64,000 nt of DNA, taken from NCBI GenBank assembly GCA_001574975.1, contig KQ965731.1:558001-622000 (forward strand), given 5' to 3'. Position 1 is the stretch's first letter. Every line of letters starts with the position of its first letter. The notes beneath the pieces are model-generated. The model was not told the origin of the DNA, made no database searches, and worked only from the letters and a program-made list of their open reading frames with translations. Shown in pieces: positions 53,001-64,000 of this stretch. Position numbers and translations under genes: made by a program. The stretch comes from Gonapodya prolifera JEL478 (taxonomy: Eukaryota; Monoblepharomycota; Monoblepharidomycetes; Monoblepharidales; Gonapodyaceae).

Positions 53001-54989
53001 GCGTGAGGCCTCGCACCACGAGCCAAGACCTCCTCCCCACCACCAGGCACGTCGCTCGATCCAGCAACCCCTCGTCGACTCCTGCGTGCGCGCGGCGGAT
53101 GATCAACAGTATTGTCCGGATGCGACGGGCCCGGACCAGAAGCGGCTGCCTCAGGATCAGCAGACGCCGCGCCGTGGGCCTCATCACCATTGATGTTTGG
53201 ATCGGGCCCTTTCTGGACCATGGGGCCAGCACGCTTGCGCATCTTTTCGGTAGCTCCTTGGCTGTCGGCGCTCTGCGGCTTCCCAACGTCCTTGAATGTA
53301 CTGAGGCCCTCCGTTGGCGCAGAACCGTCCGGTGCACCGCGAGCAACACGTCGTGGCTTCTTGGGCGCAGCGTTGGCATCGTCGCGGTCGTCTTTGTCGT
53401 TTCGGTCAGGAAGAGCAGGCACGGGGCTATCCGACGTGCTTGCTAAAGGCCCTGCGTGATCGGGGGGCGCAGTCTCACCCACGGCCTTCCTGCCACCACG
53501 ACGAAGCTTCGTGTTCTGTGACTCCACAACCTCTGTGCCCTGTTTGAGAGCACCTGCCACGCCCGACGCTGGGTTGGGCAGCTCCGGCTCCAAGAGCACG
53601 GAGGAGCCAGCTCCTTGCCGACCCTTGCGGCCGCCCCTCATGACGTCCCCAATACCGTGTCCCCGTTGCTCGTTCCCACCGTTCAACGTCCCGTTTGTAA
53701 GCTCCCACGCGTCGCTACCACCCGTCCCGTCAAGGTTTTCCACGCCACCACGCTTTCGTGTCATACCACGTCCCTCCTTCTTTCCGTCTCCCTTCACCGG
53801 GCCCGTGTGGGGCTCAGGCTCGTTCATGGGCAGCTTAGTTCGATAAACCGCCCGCGTTGCACGTACGCGCTTGCGGGAGGGTTCGGCGTCCGCGGGAGAG
53901 TCCAGGTCGGTATTTGCGTCAACGTCTGGATTGAGTTCCACGGGCGCAGACACGTCAGCGTCACCCGAGGGACCATCCCCTCCTGGCGCGCCGCTTCCCG
54001 ACTCCCGTGCAGCATCCGCACCGTCCACCTTCATGGACAGCGGCGAGAGTTCAGTTCGCGCGGCGAGGACGGCGGCCGAAACTGGGGGCGCGGGTCCCAG
54101 TTTGGTCTGTTTGCGAGGCGTGAGCTGTGAGGGCCGTGCTGGGACTGTGGTCTTGCGGGCGCGTTTGGGTTTGGGTTTGGTCGATGCCGATGATGGGAGG
54201 GGGAAATCGAGCGGTTGCGACAGCGGGACGTCCCAGATGGACTGCGAGGTGCTGGGACTGCTGTGACGGGAATTGGGATCGGGGTAAGGCTGAGACACCA
54301 GAAAGGATGCGGGGCACATACCTTGGCATTGCGCGGTGTATTGGACGTGGTTTCACGCGGGGAGTGGAGCTAATTCTGTGCACAGAGTGATCTCCGAGCG
54401 GCGGCTCACGCGATGATGATGCGATCGCCAACGCGCGTAGAGCGGGTGGCATGGTGGCAGCGGGAGCAAAAGCAAGAGCAGGAGTCAGGTCAGGAGAAGA
54501 GGGCGAGGGAGGATTGAAGCGCGGACGTGTTGGGATGGACGTCAGAGAGCGGAGTCCGGTGGGCGTTGCGTTCTCGGTACGGTCGACTCGCGGCGTTGCC
54601 ACGAGGCGAGTGGTATTGGTGGCGTGCATGGCTTGGTTCGCGTGAGACGAGTCGACTGTTCGGGTTTTCGGGTGCGGTGGTTCCTTTGTCGTCTGTGGTT
54701 CACGCGCCGCCACTCGTTTCAATCCCTGCTTCGCCTTCGTCGCCGTCTGTCCCATCGTACCTCTCCTCATCGCTTCTCTGGCGTCTTTTTCCTCCTCGCC
54801 GCCCTCTTGGTCGTCGTCACCCTCGGTCAGCACCCCGTCGCTGCTGTTGTCGCCATCCACCCCGGCCCCCCTCGCGACAAAGACTCTTCTCTTCCTGCTT
54901 GCGTACGTTGCCCGTGTCTTGTGTCGAATGTGCAGCGACGTTGCCATCAGCGGGGCGTCCTCCTCGAGTGAGCTGGTGGGGACATCCAT
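50003..54989 (-). CDS. Very long PP2C-type Ser/Thr phosphatase with disordered N terminus
   Basis: Exon 1 runs 54989-54357; the large exon 54289-50003 follows a 67-nt intron in phase 0 and probably includes a further 60-nt in-frame intron near 51303-51362. The protein is about 1,600 aa. Roughly the first 1,200 residues are low-complexity, rich in Arg, Gly, Pro, Ser and Asp with many basic clusters (KPKPKRARK, RKRRVF) that would suit the nucleus. The last 420 residues are a PP2C (PPM) domain: VLADGHGGPR (metal-binding Asp and Gly), DDGCTIAVNVV, VTLGDTRTAVL, LIVMATDGLWDAM and QWDDCTVMVM at the end. The usual DN of the last metal motif reads DD here. The Met at 54989 is the first good candidate; an upstream open frame extends to 55088 but has no clear ATG. 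Confidence 0.78.
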
Positions 54990-55213
54990 GACTCGTCCAC
55001 GTGTTTTCGTGGTTGATGGTGCTGTGTGGCGCCTTCCGATGCTGCTCCGGGTGAGCGTGTGTTTCCGTTTGCCGCGGATTAAATCCACTTATTGTGGTCT
55101 TCGCATAGGCTGCGGTCGGGGTTTCCATACTTTGCACCTCATCTCACATGGGTTGTCACAGGAACCGGATGCGCGTATTGAAAAATTTTCTATTGCATCA
55201 TTGCGTCAAACAT

Positions 55214-56894
55214 TTAGGCAGTGTCGGCAACTTGAGCTGAGCTGTCGCGATTCAGCCCTGCCTTATACGTGGACTCAGTGTTGCCAATATACGCAGAGAT
55301 ATTTCCCGTCCCACTCCCGCCACTGGCATATTTCATACCGCAGATGAGCTGGTAGTCAACTACGTCGGTCGAACTCTCGATCGGAAAGCTTTTCACGGAA
55401 AGCAATACAGATAAATGAGTGCGCCAGGTTCCATCAAAAGAAGCGATTGTCACTTACCTAACAACGCCCAAAGAGCCGTTTTTGGACTGTAACCGAACGT
55501 ATCCATCACCCCAGTTAACCGACGCATTCTGCGCTGCAAACCTGTTCTGCGGGTCCTCAACAATTCTGCAACAGCCACTTCTAAGCTGATTACACCGAGA
55601 ATGCTAATGTGTAGGATGCGCACGGTGGCCGGCGGCAGAGGCAGCGAGCGGCATCATCTGGGGGGGAGGGTTGAGGGGACGGGGCAAAAAAAAAAAAAGA
55701 AAGAAAAGAAAAGATGATTGTGATATCCCACACCTCGCCAGCACAACGAGGTCTCAACAAACCACCAAGCGCCCCCAGTCTGAGTCAACGCGGATCCTGG
55801 CTTTGGTCTGAAAGGCTCCAGTCCCAGTGGATTCGTACACTCGACACAAGGAAGAGTTCCTTCCCTTGTAGCAAACAAGCCGCTGACGGGAAGAGAGTCG
55901 TTCCACGACTTAAGGGGACGGGAACACATTCAATACTTATTTTCCCTCTCACATTCCCAACCTGTGCGGTGACAGTTGCTTCTCTACTGCCTCCATGACC
56001 GAGTCGTTACCGCAGTCGAAAACATACTTGAACGGGTCCGGACCAACCACGATGTCGAACCTTTATAATTGATTTTAAAAAAGCGTCCTCAATGCCTCGT
56101 TCAGTCAACGATTCGCTTACGAGTTACGGCTTACCTGGTCTGTATGATGTTCTTGTTCCCCGATGTGGAAACAGACTTTTCAGAAAACTGAATGTTTGGC
56201 GTGCCCCAGCCCTTGAATTCAGGTTCGAAATCATCGCATCTCCCTCAACAATTTTGAAGGTTCCCATTATCGGAATCAATGGTGAGATCAACCCTCATTT
56301 TTCGCCGTGAGAAATACTCGAACGCATGTTGAATATTCTCTGCGGCAGACACCATGTCCTTGTCACCTAACGGATGCGAACATGGTTTCATACAAAAATG
56401 ATGTAGCGAATAAACAAAGTACTTACTTGGGTTCTTAAACTTCATGATGTTCCACAGAGGGACAGTAGCAAATGCAATCAACCCAGGATTTTGCTTTCTT
56501 GTGTTTAAACCACTTTTAATACACCGCGTTCACGTCGGCCCATTTGCTTGCGTCTCCGCCCACGGCAGCTGGATCCCCTCCAACATAGTAGGACTTCCAA
56601 GTCATTTGGCCTAGGGAGGGAGATGGGTCGAAGAAGTCTTGTCGTCCTTTATGAAAGCAGAGATTTTTTGAGGGCATCCGGGTCCATCAAATCGTTTAAA
56701 GTAGCCAGCGATGCTGAAAACAGTCTGTTGTTGCATGCAAACAAGAAGTACTGGTTGGAGCTGTCGGAGTGTGGGCTACTGCGGTAGCTCACGGAGGCGC
56801 CGCCACTTGCAGAATATATCGACGAGAAGGACATGTTCAAACTTGCATCCATTGGAAGTGCGCTTGTGACAGACTCTCCACTTTCGAATGCCAT
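55214..56894 (-). CDS. Multi-exon gene of unknown function, model incomplete
   Basis: Several separated minus-strand segments look coding: 56894 to about 56652 (MAFESGESVTSALPMDASLN, then SSIYSASGGASVSYRSS), about 56518-56640 (QMTWKSYYVGGDPAAVGGDA), about 56300-56480 (LIAFATVPLWNIMKF, DMVSAAENIQHAFEYFS), about 56150-56240 (DDFEPEFKGWGTPNIQFSEK), about 55972-56061 (FDIVVGPDPFKYVFDCGND), about 55735-55918 (SWNDSLPVSGLFATREG, GGAWWFVETSLCW), about 55470-55565 (NASVNWGDGYVRLQS) and 55214-55391 (VDYQLICGMKYASGG). The first two differ in frame with no GT donor found between them, so an exon edge is wrong or there is a frameshift. The Ser/Gly/Tyr-rich composition recalls extracellular or pore-forming-type beta proteins, but nothing definite can be said. 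No signal peptide is seen. Confidence 0.45.
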
Positions 56895-57637
56895 TGCGGT
56901 CTCTACAATGGGATCATTTTACGTGGTGATGATTAGAGACATTGCGCGCAAGTAACACTTTGAATGAAGTACCATAATAGCACTGCACCTCGGAAGGTTT
57001 TCCCACTCGATTCTACCTGCCAGGGCTATTGGGGCAGCGTCGAGTTGCCATGCGAGCCTCCGGCAGTGGCGTTACTGGTGGCGGTACGTGGAGAGATTTG
57101 AGTGGGGGAGCCGAAGTGTGTGTGGGGCGGCCGATGTCCATAAAGCAAGTATGCACATCGGGTGATGTGAGTTTCGATGGTACCAGGACGAAAGAGGACC
57201 AAGTGGTGAAGGAACGTGTTTGAGTCGTGGATGAGCACGCACCCCCCTTCTTGAGACTGGCATGGTTTGATACCAACTTTCATTGAGTGTTTGATTGGAA
57301 TCTCAGCATGCTTGGATAGAGTAAAGCGACATGGCAAAGTGTCAGCCGTCCTGCGTCAAGTGCAGAGGGGTGCAGGCCAGGTATGAGTCCACTTCCCACC
57401 TTGAATCTCCACACATTATGGCGTGAATAGTAGTTTTATATTGCCTGTTCAACCGGGTATGCAAAGCAACAGAGTTATGCTCCACAAGCAAACGAAATAC
57501 AAGCAGTATGTGAGCCAGTAAAACAAAGGCAAACATCTATCTGCTGCAACCGTGCAAGAACAAAGACAAAGAAGAGAAAGAAAATGAGAAAAGAACAAGT
57601 CAAACACCCCCGGACAATAGCTTTCTTCTCAACCTAA
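56895..57637. other. Intergenic stretch
   Basis: About 740 bp between the unknown gene and the 3' end of the RdRP gene. Overlapping frames on both strands at 57013-57340 are open for 60-100 codons, but their composition is biased and no splice-supported or family-like reading was found. Confidence 0.5.
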
Positions 57638-60600
57638 TCACATACGACCGCGCATCATCTCACACAGTACATCCCACACCACGAAGCCAAATGACATGAA
57701 CTTTTGTCTCCCACCGCCACCGCCGCCTCCAAAGTCTTCGTCGCACTCGTACCCGGCCTTATACCAGGTTGCTGCCTTTGCCGCGACATAGGAGCGTTGG
57801 GTAGAGTCTAAGTGTCTGCCAGCTACCAGCTCCGTGTACGTGAGATGAGCGACGGTCTCAGTGTCTTCCCCAAGAAACTCTTCCCAAAACTCTTGGCGAT
57901 AACGCTGGATTACGGAGGATACACTATCCGTGATCTATTGTATGCAAGAGTGGAAATAGCCAAAGTGGATAACCGAAAACAGCAAGCACTAGAGCAAAAC
58001 AGCTTTACACACCTGCTTACGAGCCTCGAACGGTCGCTTCCGCTTTAACCACTTTGCGACTTTCAAAATGAACCCCGTAACAAGCTGAACCTCATCTCTG
58101 ACTCCAAAATGGTTCATCTGCGTTACGATATCCTGATAATACCGTCTGCACGCTGCTTGCGCGTCGTCCTCATACAGATTCTGCCCAGGTCGGAGCATAC
58201 GCCGCGATGGATCTGGGCGACGTGGTTTAAGACGCGGGTCGGCTTTGCTCGCCTCAGAGACGGTCAGGATCTCGTCGTACATGAGGCCAATAACCTGATT
58301 TGCACTTTGCATGATTATCAGTGCACCCCGCAAACAAATGTGTGACGGCCACCTTTTTAGAAGGGTAAGACGGTTTGTCTTTCTTCTCCATGAATGTAGG
58401 GTACGATTTGGGCAGAATTCCGCGCTCAGGAATGACTGCTGGAACACCAGTTTTGCAGTAATCTACAGCTTTGCTGTGCAGCTCCGCCAAGGTCAGGCAG
58501 GCATGATCACGAGCCCCAAGTGATGATTCTAAAGTAGAGTGTAGACGTGGCGTTGGGTTGCGAGAGCCTTCTCCCATATCGAAGCCGCCTCACCGTCAGA
58601 CTTCACCAAATGTGCGTTCGCGATCACTCCGAGATTGTCACTCTTTACAAAATCGATGAAAAAGCTCTTGACATTGTCGATCGTGACATGTGGAACGATT
58701 TTTGGGGTCGGGGCAGTGTATTCCATGGGTCGCGCAGTGGAGGGAGGAAAGAAGCGTGTGTCTGGCGCAATCCTAAGGAACCCGTGTAACCAACAACCTC
58801 ACAAGTCGGAGAAGAAAAGGTGACAAACCAGTAGATATCTCCGTCCAGATCCCCCCCACTGAGCATGTTCGGCAGGGGCCGCTCTCCGAGAACAGAGAAG
58901 ACGATCACGTTTGTGAGTTTCTCAAACTCGGGTGCATCCACCGCGGTCGCAAACTGCACGTCTCCAGGGTGGAAGCACGGGTTCCTCGCAATAAGAACGC
59001 GGCCTGTGAGTACTTTCTTCTTCTTCATCTGCGAATCCCAGTATGAGGCGTACACTTCTCCAGGCTGCAATACGTGTCGGCGCGTCTCGTCAGCGATGCC
59101 CATCAGCACCACAGCCATGTCCAAAACAATGGGCACATGGGTGCGCTTTTGGAGATCTTTCATTTGAAACGCTCGAAAGGCAATCTGAAAAGCAGGTAAG
59201 CTCGGCATTAGAAAATATCTGTTCCACCATGTTTTGATGGTCCCAACTCTCACCAATGAGTTCATCAAAAACGCGTCATCCAATTGAAAGAAGCCAGCAT
59301 TGACGAGATCAACGAGCCTTGAGGCCGACGTGTTGCTGTCTCCGGCAAAGTTCCCTAGCACTCTCTGGGCTCGGCCAGCATCGCTCAGTAGTTTGCTCAA
59401 GTCCGTAGAGTATGAACGCTGGAGGTTGATGAACACATCGTCGGGGACGCCAAGCTGATATGTATATACAGTCCATCAGTTTAGACCCAATGCACAAACA
59501 TCCGTGTCTACTCACAGTACTCAAAAGGGTGATGAGCTGTCGGTTGAGGTATGCGGGAAACTTTCTTGCAGGCTGGCAGACTTCCAGAACTGAATGTTCC
59601 GACTGCAGAGCAAAGACGATGTGAGACGGCGACCTGGTATCATCATGATCCCACTCACGGGAAACTTTTCTTGGCTCGCACGATAACACACAGTGTCACC
59701 GAAGTGCTCGTCGTTGACACTGAGCACACCCTTGCATCCCCCCATGCTTGCGTGTGAAAGACTTCATTACGTGCTTTACATGGGAGCGCAGAGCACGTCG
59801 CTTACCGTATCTGAAACGCCGAGGGAGTAGGATCACTTAGCCGCAGATTCAAACGGACGGAAACTTTTTCAGCCAGGCCGCGACTGATATATCCAACGCC
59901 ATCGGTGAAGCAATACTGGTTCCTTGTGACGTCAGGCACTTTTATCTTCTGCGCTCGACTTATTGCTTCTGTGGCGCGTGTCGTTGAGAAGACTTGCCCA
60001 AGACTGGTGACTAAGACAATTGAAAAACAAATGTGATACGGTGGAAGTCCTTTGATAAACGTACCGCGCGTTGTATTTGGCCACGACCTTGATGTCGGAG
60101 AAGTTGCCCATCCAGTCCCTGATACTCTGTGCCGTTACGTTGTCGTTTTGACAGAAAAACCAGGCTTGGTGATCTCGAAGCTGACTGTAGGTTGTTAAAA
60201 GAAGGCGCTCAACACCAAACTTCGGATCCTACCGAGCATCTTTCAAACCGCTCTCACCTCGCAGAGCTAGCGAGATACTCGTATCGCCTACTGCCAAGAA
60301 AAATTCCCTCATCAAGAACACTTCTCACTCTGTCGACAAGCGACGCTGTCGAGGGCAATCGGTTCCCGAACACCTTTTGGTCGAATTTCTCGTCGCGGAA
60401 CTCGACTCGAAGAAAGTGGTCCTCAGGCACATTGAACTGATTCTTCATCTCGCGTATAACACGGTTGGACGTTTCCAACTGCGCAGGAAGAAAACAAACG
60501 CGTGTTGGTGTGACTATGGCCTGCGAAAATGATGTGTGAATTCATGGTAAAAGGTGCGGAGTTGCCCTCGACGTACTTTCAGGACAAAGACACAGTACGA

Positions 60601-62200
60601 TGGAATACCAGATCGAGGCTTTCTTTTTGCACGACTGGCCATGGTTATGGCGCTCTTTACTTCTTTTAGCCCATCTTCCAGTCGCTTCGTGGGGTCGTAC
60701 AAGGATCTAAGCGCCTCCAGAGCAATTTGGGTGCTTGTTTCCCGGACCAGCGAAACAATTGTGACCAACGACGGCGACGCACAACTGATGATGGATTGAG
60801 ATATGAGAACAAACAGGTGATAGAAAACCATGAAGTCCAGGCCTTCGTCGGTGATGGTGAGACAAGGGTCCGCAGGTTTAACCTTCACCGATGGTCTGGG
60901 GTGGAAGACGTCAAGAAGCAAGAAATTTCTTGCTCGGTCTTGGAATTCGGTCATCACCCCCTCCAGAGCTTGAACTTGAGCGCGGAATGAAAGGCATGTT
61001 CCGAAAGATGGGAACGAGGATGGAGGATCCGTGGTTGCCAGTCGCTGCGGTGTTTGTTGCACAGGTGACGACAATGCCAAAAACTTCATCCTGGCCGTTA
61101 CTACTGCGGCATTCGACTGGGCGGGCTTGGAAAAATATCCGTAGACAGAGGAAATGCGCTTCCATGTGTCTTCAAGTGACCAAGAGTTGCTGACACTATC
61201 TTCCTCTCTCACGAAGAGTCTCGGCGGGCGTTGCATTGTCACAGTGATGGCCCAGTTTCCATTCCCAAGCCTTTCGATGACAAACTTGCTGTCCTGAACA
61301 AAAATGAAACGACGTGACGCGGATATGGAACCAACAACGCTCATCTCACCTTGAACCGCACATCGAACTTAAAGTCTACGACGTGGCAAGAAAAAGATAC
61401 CCTACTGATACGCTCAGCGAATATGATTGACATTTGGATTTTTGAAACAACACGGGAAGAAGATTCCCAATCCGTGTGGAACACTCCGGCACCAGAAGAG
61501 CCAAGAATAAAGTGACCAAGATACAAAGCAGTACACTTAAATGTGTGTGGCTCATCCTTCGGGTCAAGAGTTGCATTTTCACGAGCTGGAGAATGAATGG
61601 TGACCCAATTGAGCATGAAAATGAGACCTCACGGAAGGCTTTCTTACTGAGAGAGACAACGAGAGTAAATCCCGAAATTATTGGGGGGAAGGAGGGGTCT
61701 GGTCCGGTATCATATCTTCGCGCGACTCTGGCGGAAAATAAAGTCACAAGCAAACCCAAAGACTTTTAAAGGCGCTGCTCACGGATAAACGTGATGGGGG
61801 AACCTGGGATTGCCGAGAAAGGTCACAAAGGCGAATCCACGGTTCCGTCGTCCTTGAATCTTCCTGCTATCATCTTTGAAAGAACCAGAGCCCAGTCTTT
61901 ATTCAGGCCCTTTGTGAGCCAGCAAGAGAGTTTCTCACCTCGCTCCTCGGGAATTTGGACGTTAACTACCGTTCCGTATTGTTCAAACACCGCCTTCAGG
62001 GCATTTGCATCCGCGCTGAACGGGATCCTTTTCACGTGGAAGCGAACTTCTCCCTTCTTGGTCGCAACGTGCGCGGCGTGGACGTTGGACTGGAGCATCC
62101 TCAAGCGCGATTCATTTGAATTTCGGGGTGGGGACCTCCTGCGGTCAACGCCTGGCGAGGGCCGAAGGGAGCGGAGACACCATGTGGACACAAGGGTCAT
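57638..62200 (-). CDS. RNA-dependent RNA polymerase (RNAi type) with N-terminal RRM
   Basis: Eukaryotic cell-encoded RdRP that makes double-stranded RNA for small-RNA silencing. The N terminus (Met 62200 or 62098) carries an RRM: GEVRFHVKRIPFSADANALK, then after a splice GFAFVTFLGNP. A long middle region (about 60500-61620) is helical with poor similarity. The polymerase core then shows AWFFCQNDNVTAQSIRDWMG (about 60110-60170), YCFTDGVGYISRGLA (about 59880-59930), GCKGVLSV, FINLQRSYSTDL, YFLMPSLPAFQIAF, and the catalytic loop LSGGDLDGDIYW at about 58830-58865, whose three Asp bind Mg. The C terminus ends in a GGGGGGG linker and FVVWDVLCEMM. The domain order is like plant RDR1/2/6 and basal-fungal RdRPs. 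The gene has many short introns; individual edges were not all resolved. Confidence 0.87.
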
Positions 62201-62219
62201 CTAATGCAAGTACCGCCGT

Positions 62220-64000
62220 CTACAATTTACTCGCGCTTTTACCCTCAGCCACGTCCATGAGCGCCTCGATAATGCTCGCGGACCTGATGTCCCCCAACGC
62301 TGTTGCGTGTAGTGCGTTGGGAACGTACCCCACCGACACTTGCAAAGTGGGGCACCAGAAAAAGTAGCTCCCGCCGTATCCGCCCCAGCCGTACCATTCG
62401 AGACCGGGACGGCGCCAGCGAGCTGGGAAGGGGATCTGTTGGTATACGGAGGTCACGAATGGCACATGCGCAAATTGGCACCAGTGTTATGACCGTGTGA
62501 ATAATTAGAACCCCGACGATGAGCTCAACGAGACCACAAAACACGCACCATATCCCAATCCGGCACCCTCACATCCGTGACATGCGCGAACCCGGCCTTC
62601 GTGTAATGGACATCAAAGAACGTCACCATGTCAACCGAGGGTTCCTCCTCTGCATGCGAGTACGCCGATTCCAATGTGGACGGGTTGGAGAACAGCGTGT
62701 ATCCGCGGAAGGTTCCGCCGGCGCACATGAGCGCGCCGAGGGTGGCCAGCTGGGTAGCAGGGGGGAATGAGAAATAAGACCCGTTCAGTGAAGGATCAGG
62801 AGAGGAGCAGCACAGCAAAGAGTGCGAGTTTGCACTCACCGCCCGCCCGTTGGATAGGATACTACTCGACGGCGTCTCGCACGCCAAAAATGTCTTGTCG
62901 TTACTAATAAATCAGGACCGGGTTATCCGTCGCCACCACCACCAGCCACCTCAAACAGGGCAATTTGCCAATTGTGCTCACTATAAGACATCGGGAATAA
63001 GATCCTTTGGTCCCGATCCCATCAACGACTTGAGCGTCGGCGTGTCCTTCTGGCCCACACTGCTTTGGAACAGAGGTTCTAGCGGGGCGTGTCGGTGGAC
63101 CCAGGGCGGGAGAAGAGCTGTTGTGCACGGAGAAGAGCGGCGGTCAGCGAGCATGTCGTCCACGCCTATTCTGCGGTCCCGCCGGTGCAAACATACCCCG
63201 CATCGCAAGCCGGATAAAAGGGTAGGGCGACAGCTTTGACCACTTGCTCTCGTCCTCGGGGCGCATCCCGCACACAAGGTCCAGCCCGAGCGCCGGGGCG
63301 ATCTCTTCTCGATAGATGGTCCCGATGGTGCGCCCGCGCGGGTCGACCCGGCGAACGAGGGCGTTGAGGAGCCAGCCGCGTGTCACCTGGGGAGCGGGGG
63401 GGAGGAGGTGAGAACGTACAAAGGGCGAGAATGAGGGTGGGGAAAGGTGAAAAACTCACGGCATGGTAGGATTTGGTCGTCACACCCCCGTGTGTGTGTG
63501 GTTGGGCGGCGATGCGGGCCTCGAGTTTGTCAAGGTCGGCCGTTTCGGCAATGGTCGGGCGGAACTCCTCCTCTGTCAAGTGCCACCGGATCACATGAGT
63601 CATTTGCGTCTGCCGGGTTAAGCACCCCTCCGCAGCAAGAGTGCGACTCACCCAACCAAGACACGCCCCCGCGGTGCGACATGAGCTCCTCGACCGTGAC
63701 TTTTTCTTTCCCCCCGGCGGCAAATTCGGGCCAGATTTCGGACACGCGCTGGTCCCATCGAAGAAGGCCCTTGTCGATCAGGCTGAGGACCACAAGACCT
63801 GTGGCACGTGCGGTGAGCATCAGTCGCAGTCGCAGTCGCGATGTTTGGTCAAGGTGTCCGACTCAGACTCACTGGCACAGGCCTTGCCAGAGGAGAATAT
63901 CACGTTGATGTCGTGCTCGCCGTACGGTGTTTTCTGGAACAAGGTGCTCCACACCACTGCACATTTCTGTGTCGTCACAAGAAGCACTCACCAATTCCGC
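62220..64000 (-). CDS. Beta-lactamase-fold serine hydrolase, 5' end beyond window
   Basis: Paralogue of the gene at 26028. From the window edge: an exon about 63889-63964 with SSGK (nucleophile Ser and general-base Lys of the SxxK motif), then SLIDKGLLRWDQRVSEIWPE and VTVEELMSHR (about 63680-63810), GGVSWLG, a DLDKLEARIAAQPH segment, KSYHAVTRGWLLN (second motif Tyr, about 63440-63480 spliced to 63386), REEIAPALGLDLVCGM, an exon with TPSSSILSNGRA (about 62840-62880), ALMCAGGTFRGYTL and a last exon with GWGGYGGSYFFWCPTLQVSV ending 62220. All three active-site motifs are present. The first exon(s) are outside the window. Its 3' end is only 20 bp from the presumed RdRP start at 62200, which is tight and suggests the downstream Met 62098 may be the true RdRP start. 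Confidence 0.78.

Noticed and set aside
55680-55720. Poly-A tract as a retroposon tail
   Set aside because: No target-site duplication or upstream element body was found, and it sits in an apparent intron of the unknown gene.

Overview
The window is nuclear DNA of a fungus. Genes are densely packed on both strands and most are cut into many exons by GT-AG introns of about 50-110 nt. Several exons are only 9-17 nt long. Recognisable fungal genes include an alternative oxidase, a hybrid histidine kinase, an RNAi-type RNA-dependent RNA polymerase, a GH18 chitinase, an Ftr1-type iron permease and a cytochrome-b5/acyl-CoA dehydrogenase. A convincing Integrator subunit 6 homologue, a complex generally regarded as missing from ascomycete and basidiomycete yeasts and moulds, points to an early-diverging (for example chytrid-like) lineage. 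This is inference from gene content, not a placement.

Layout. 1-9300: 3' end of a disordered protein; complex I subunit NDUFA13 and a small allophanate-hydrolase-C-like protein in a very tight divergent pair; an SLC43/FMP42-type transporter; a FAD monooxygenase; an acidic protein of unknown function. 9497-18697: cytochrome b5-acyl-CoA dehydrogenase and INTS6, divergent, each with an intron carrying the same repeat; an F-box protein; acyl-protein thioesterase. 18813-25062: hybrid histidine kinase and cystathionine beta-lyase. 25380-34654: a small secreted Cys-rich protein, a beta-lactamase-fold serine hydrolase, two unknown genes, alternative oxidase, the rRNA methyltransferase NEP1/EMG1 and a MAPEG protein. 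34752-45347: a membrane-anchored protein with three GH16-like modules and a GH18 module, CMC4, an F-box protein, a Swi5-like gene, a bestrophin and an RRM protein. 45605-48892: a single 12-exon gene fusing a complete Ftr1 permease to a complete multicopper ferroxidase. 50003-64000: a very long PP2C-type phosphatase, an unknown multi-exon gene, an RdRP with an N-terminal RRM, and a second, window-truncated serine hydrolase paralogous to the one at 26028.

The standout is the iron gene: permease and ferroxidase, which elsewhere work as two proteins (Ftr1 and Fet3), sit in one uninterrupted 830-codon frame. Other points worth checking are a repeat that supplies the 5' part of introns in two unrelated genes (an introner-like element), a 44-bp near-perfect inverted repeat that overlaps splice sites on both sides of one exon of the thioesterase gene, and the GH16x3-GH18 architecture.

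Exon coordinates come from hand reading of frames and GT/AG sites. Where every phase closes and the protein matches a family end to end (NDUFA13, acyl-CoA dehydrogenase, thioesterase, AOX, NEP1, MAPEG, Ftr1-ferroxidase, cystathionine lyase) they should be close to right. Elsewhere only the span and main domains are claimed.
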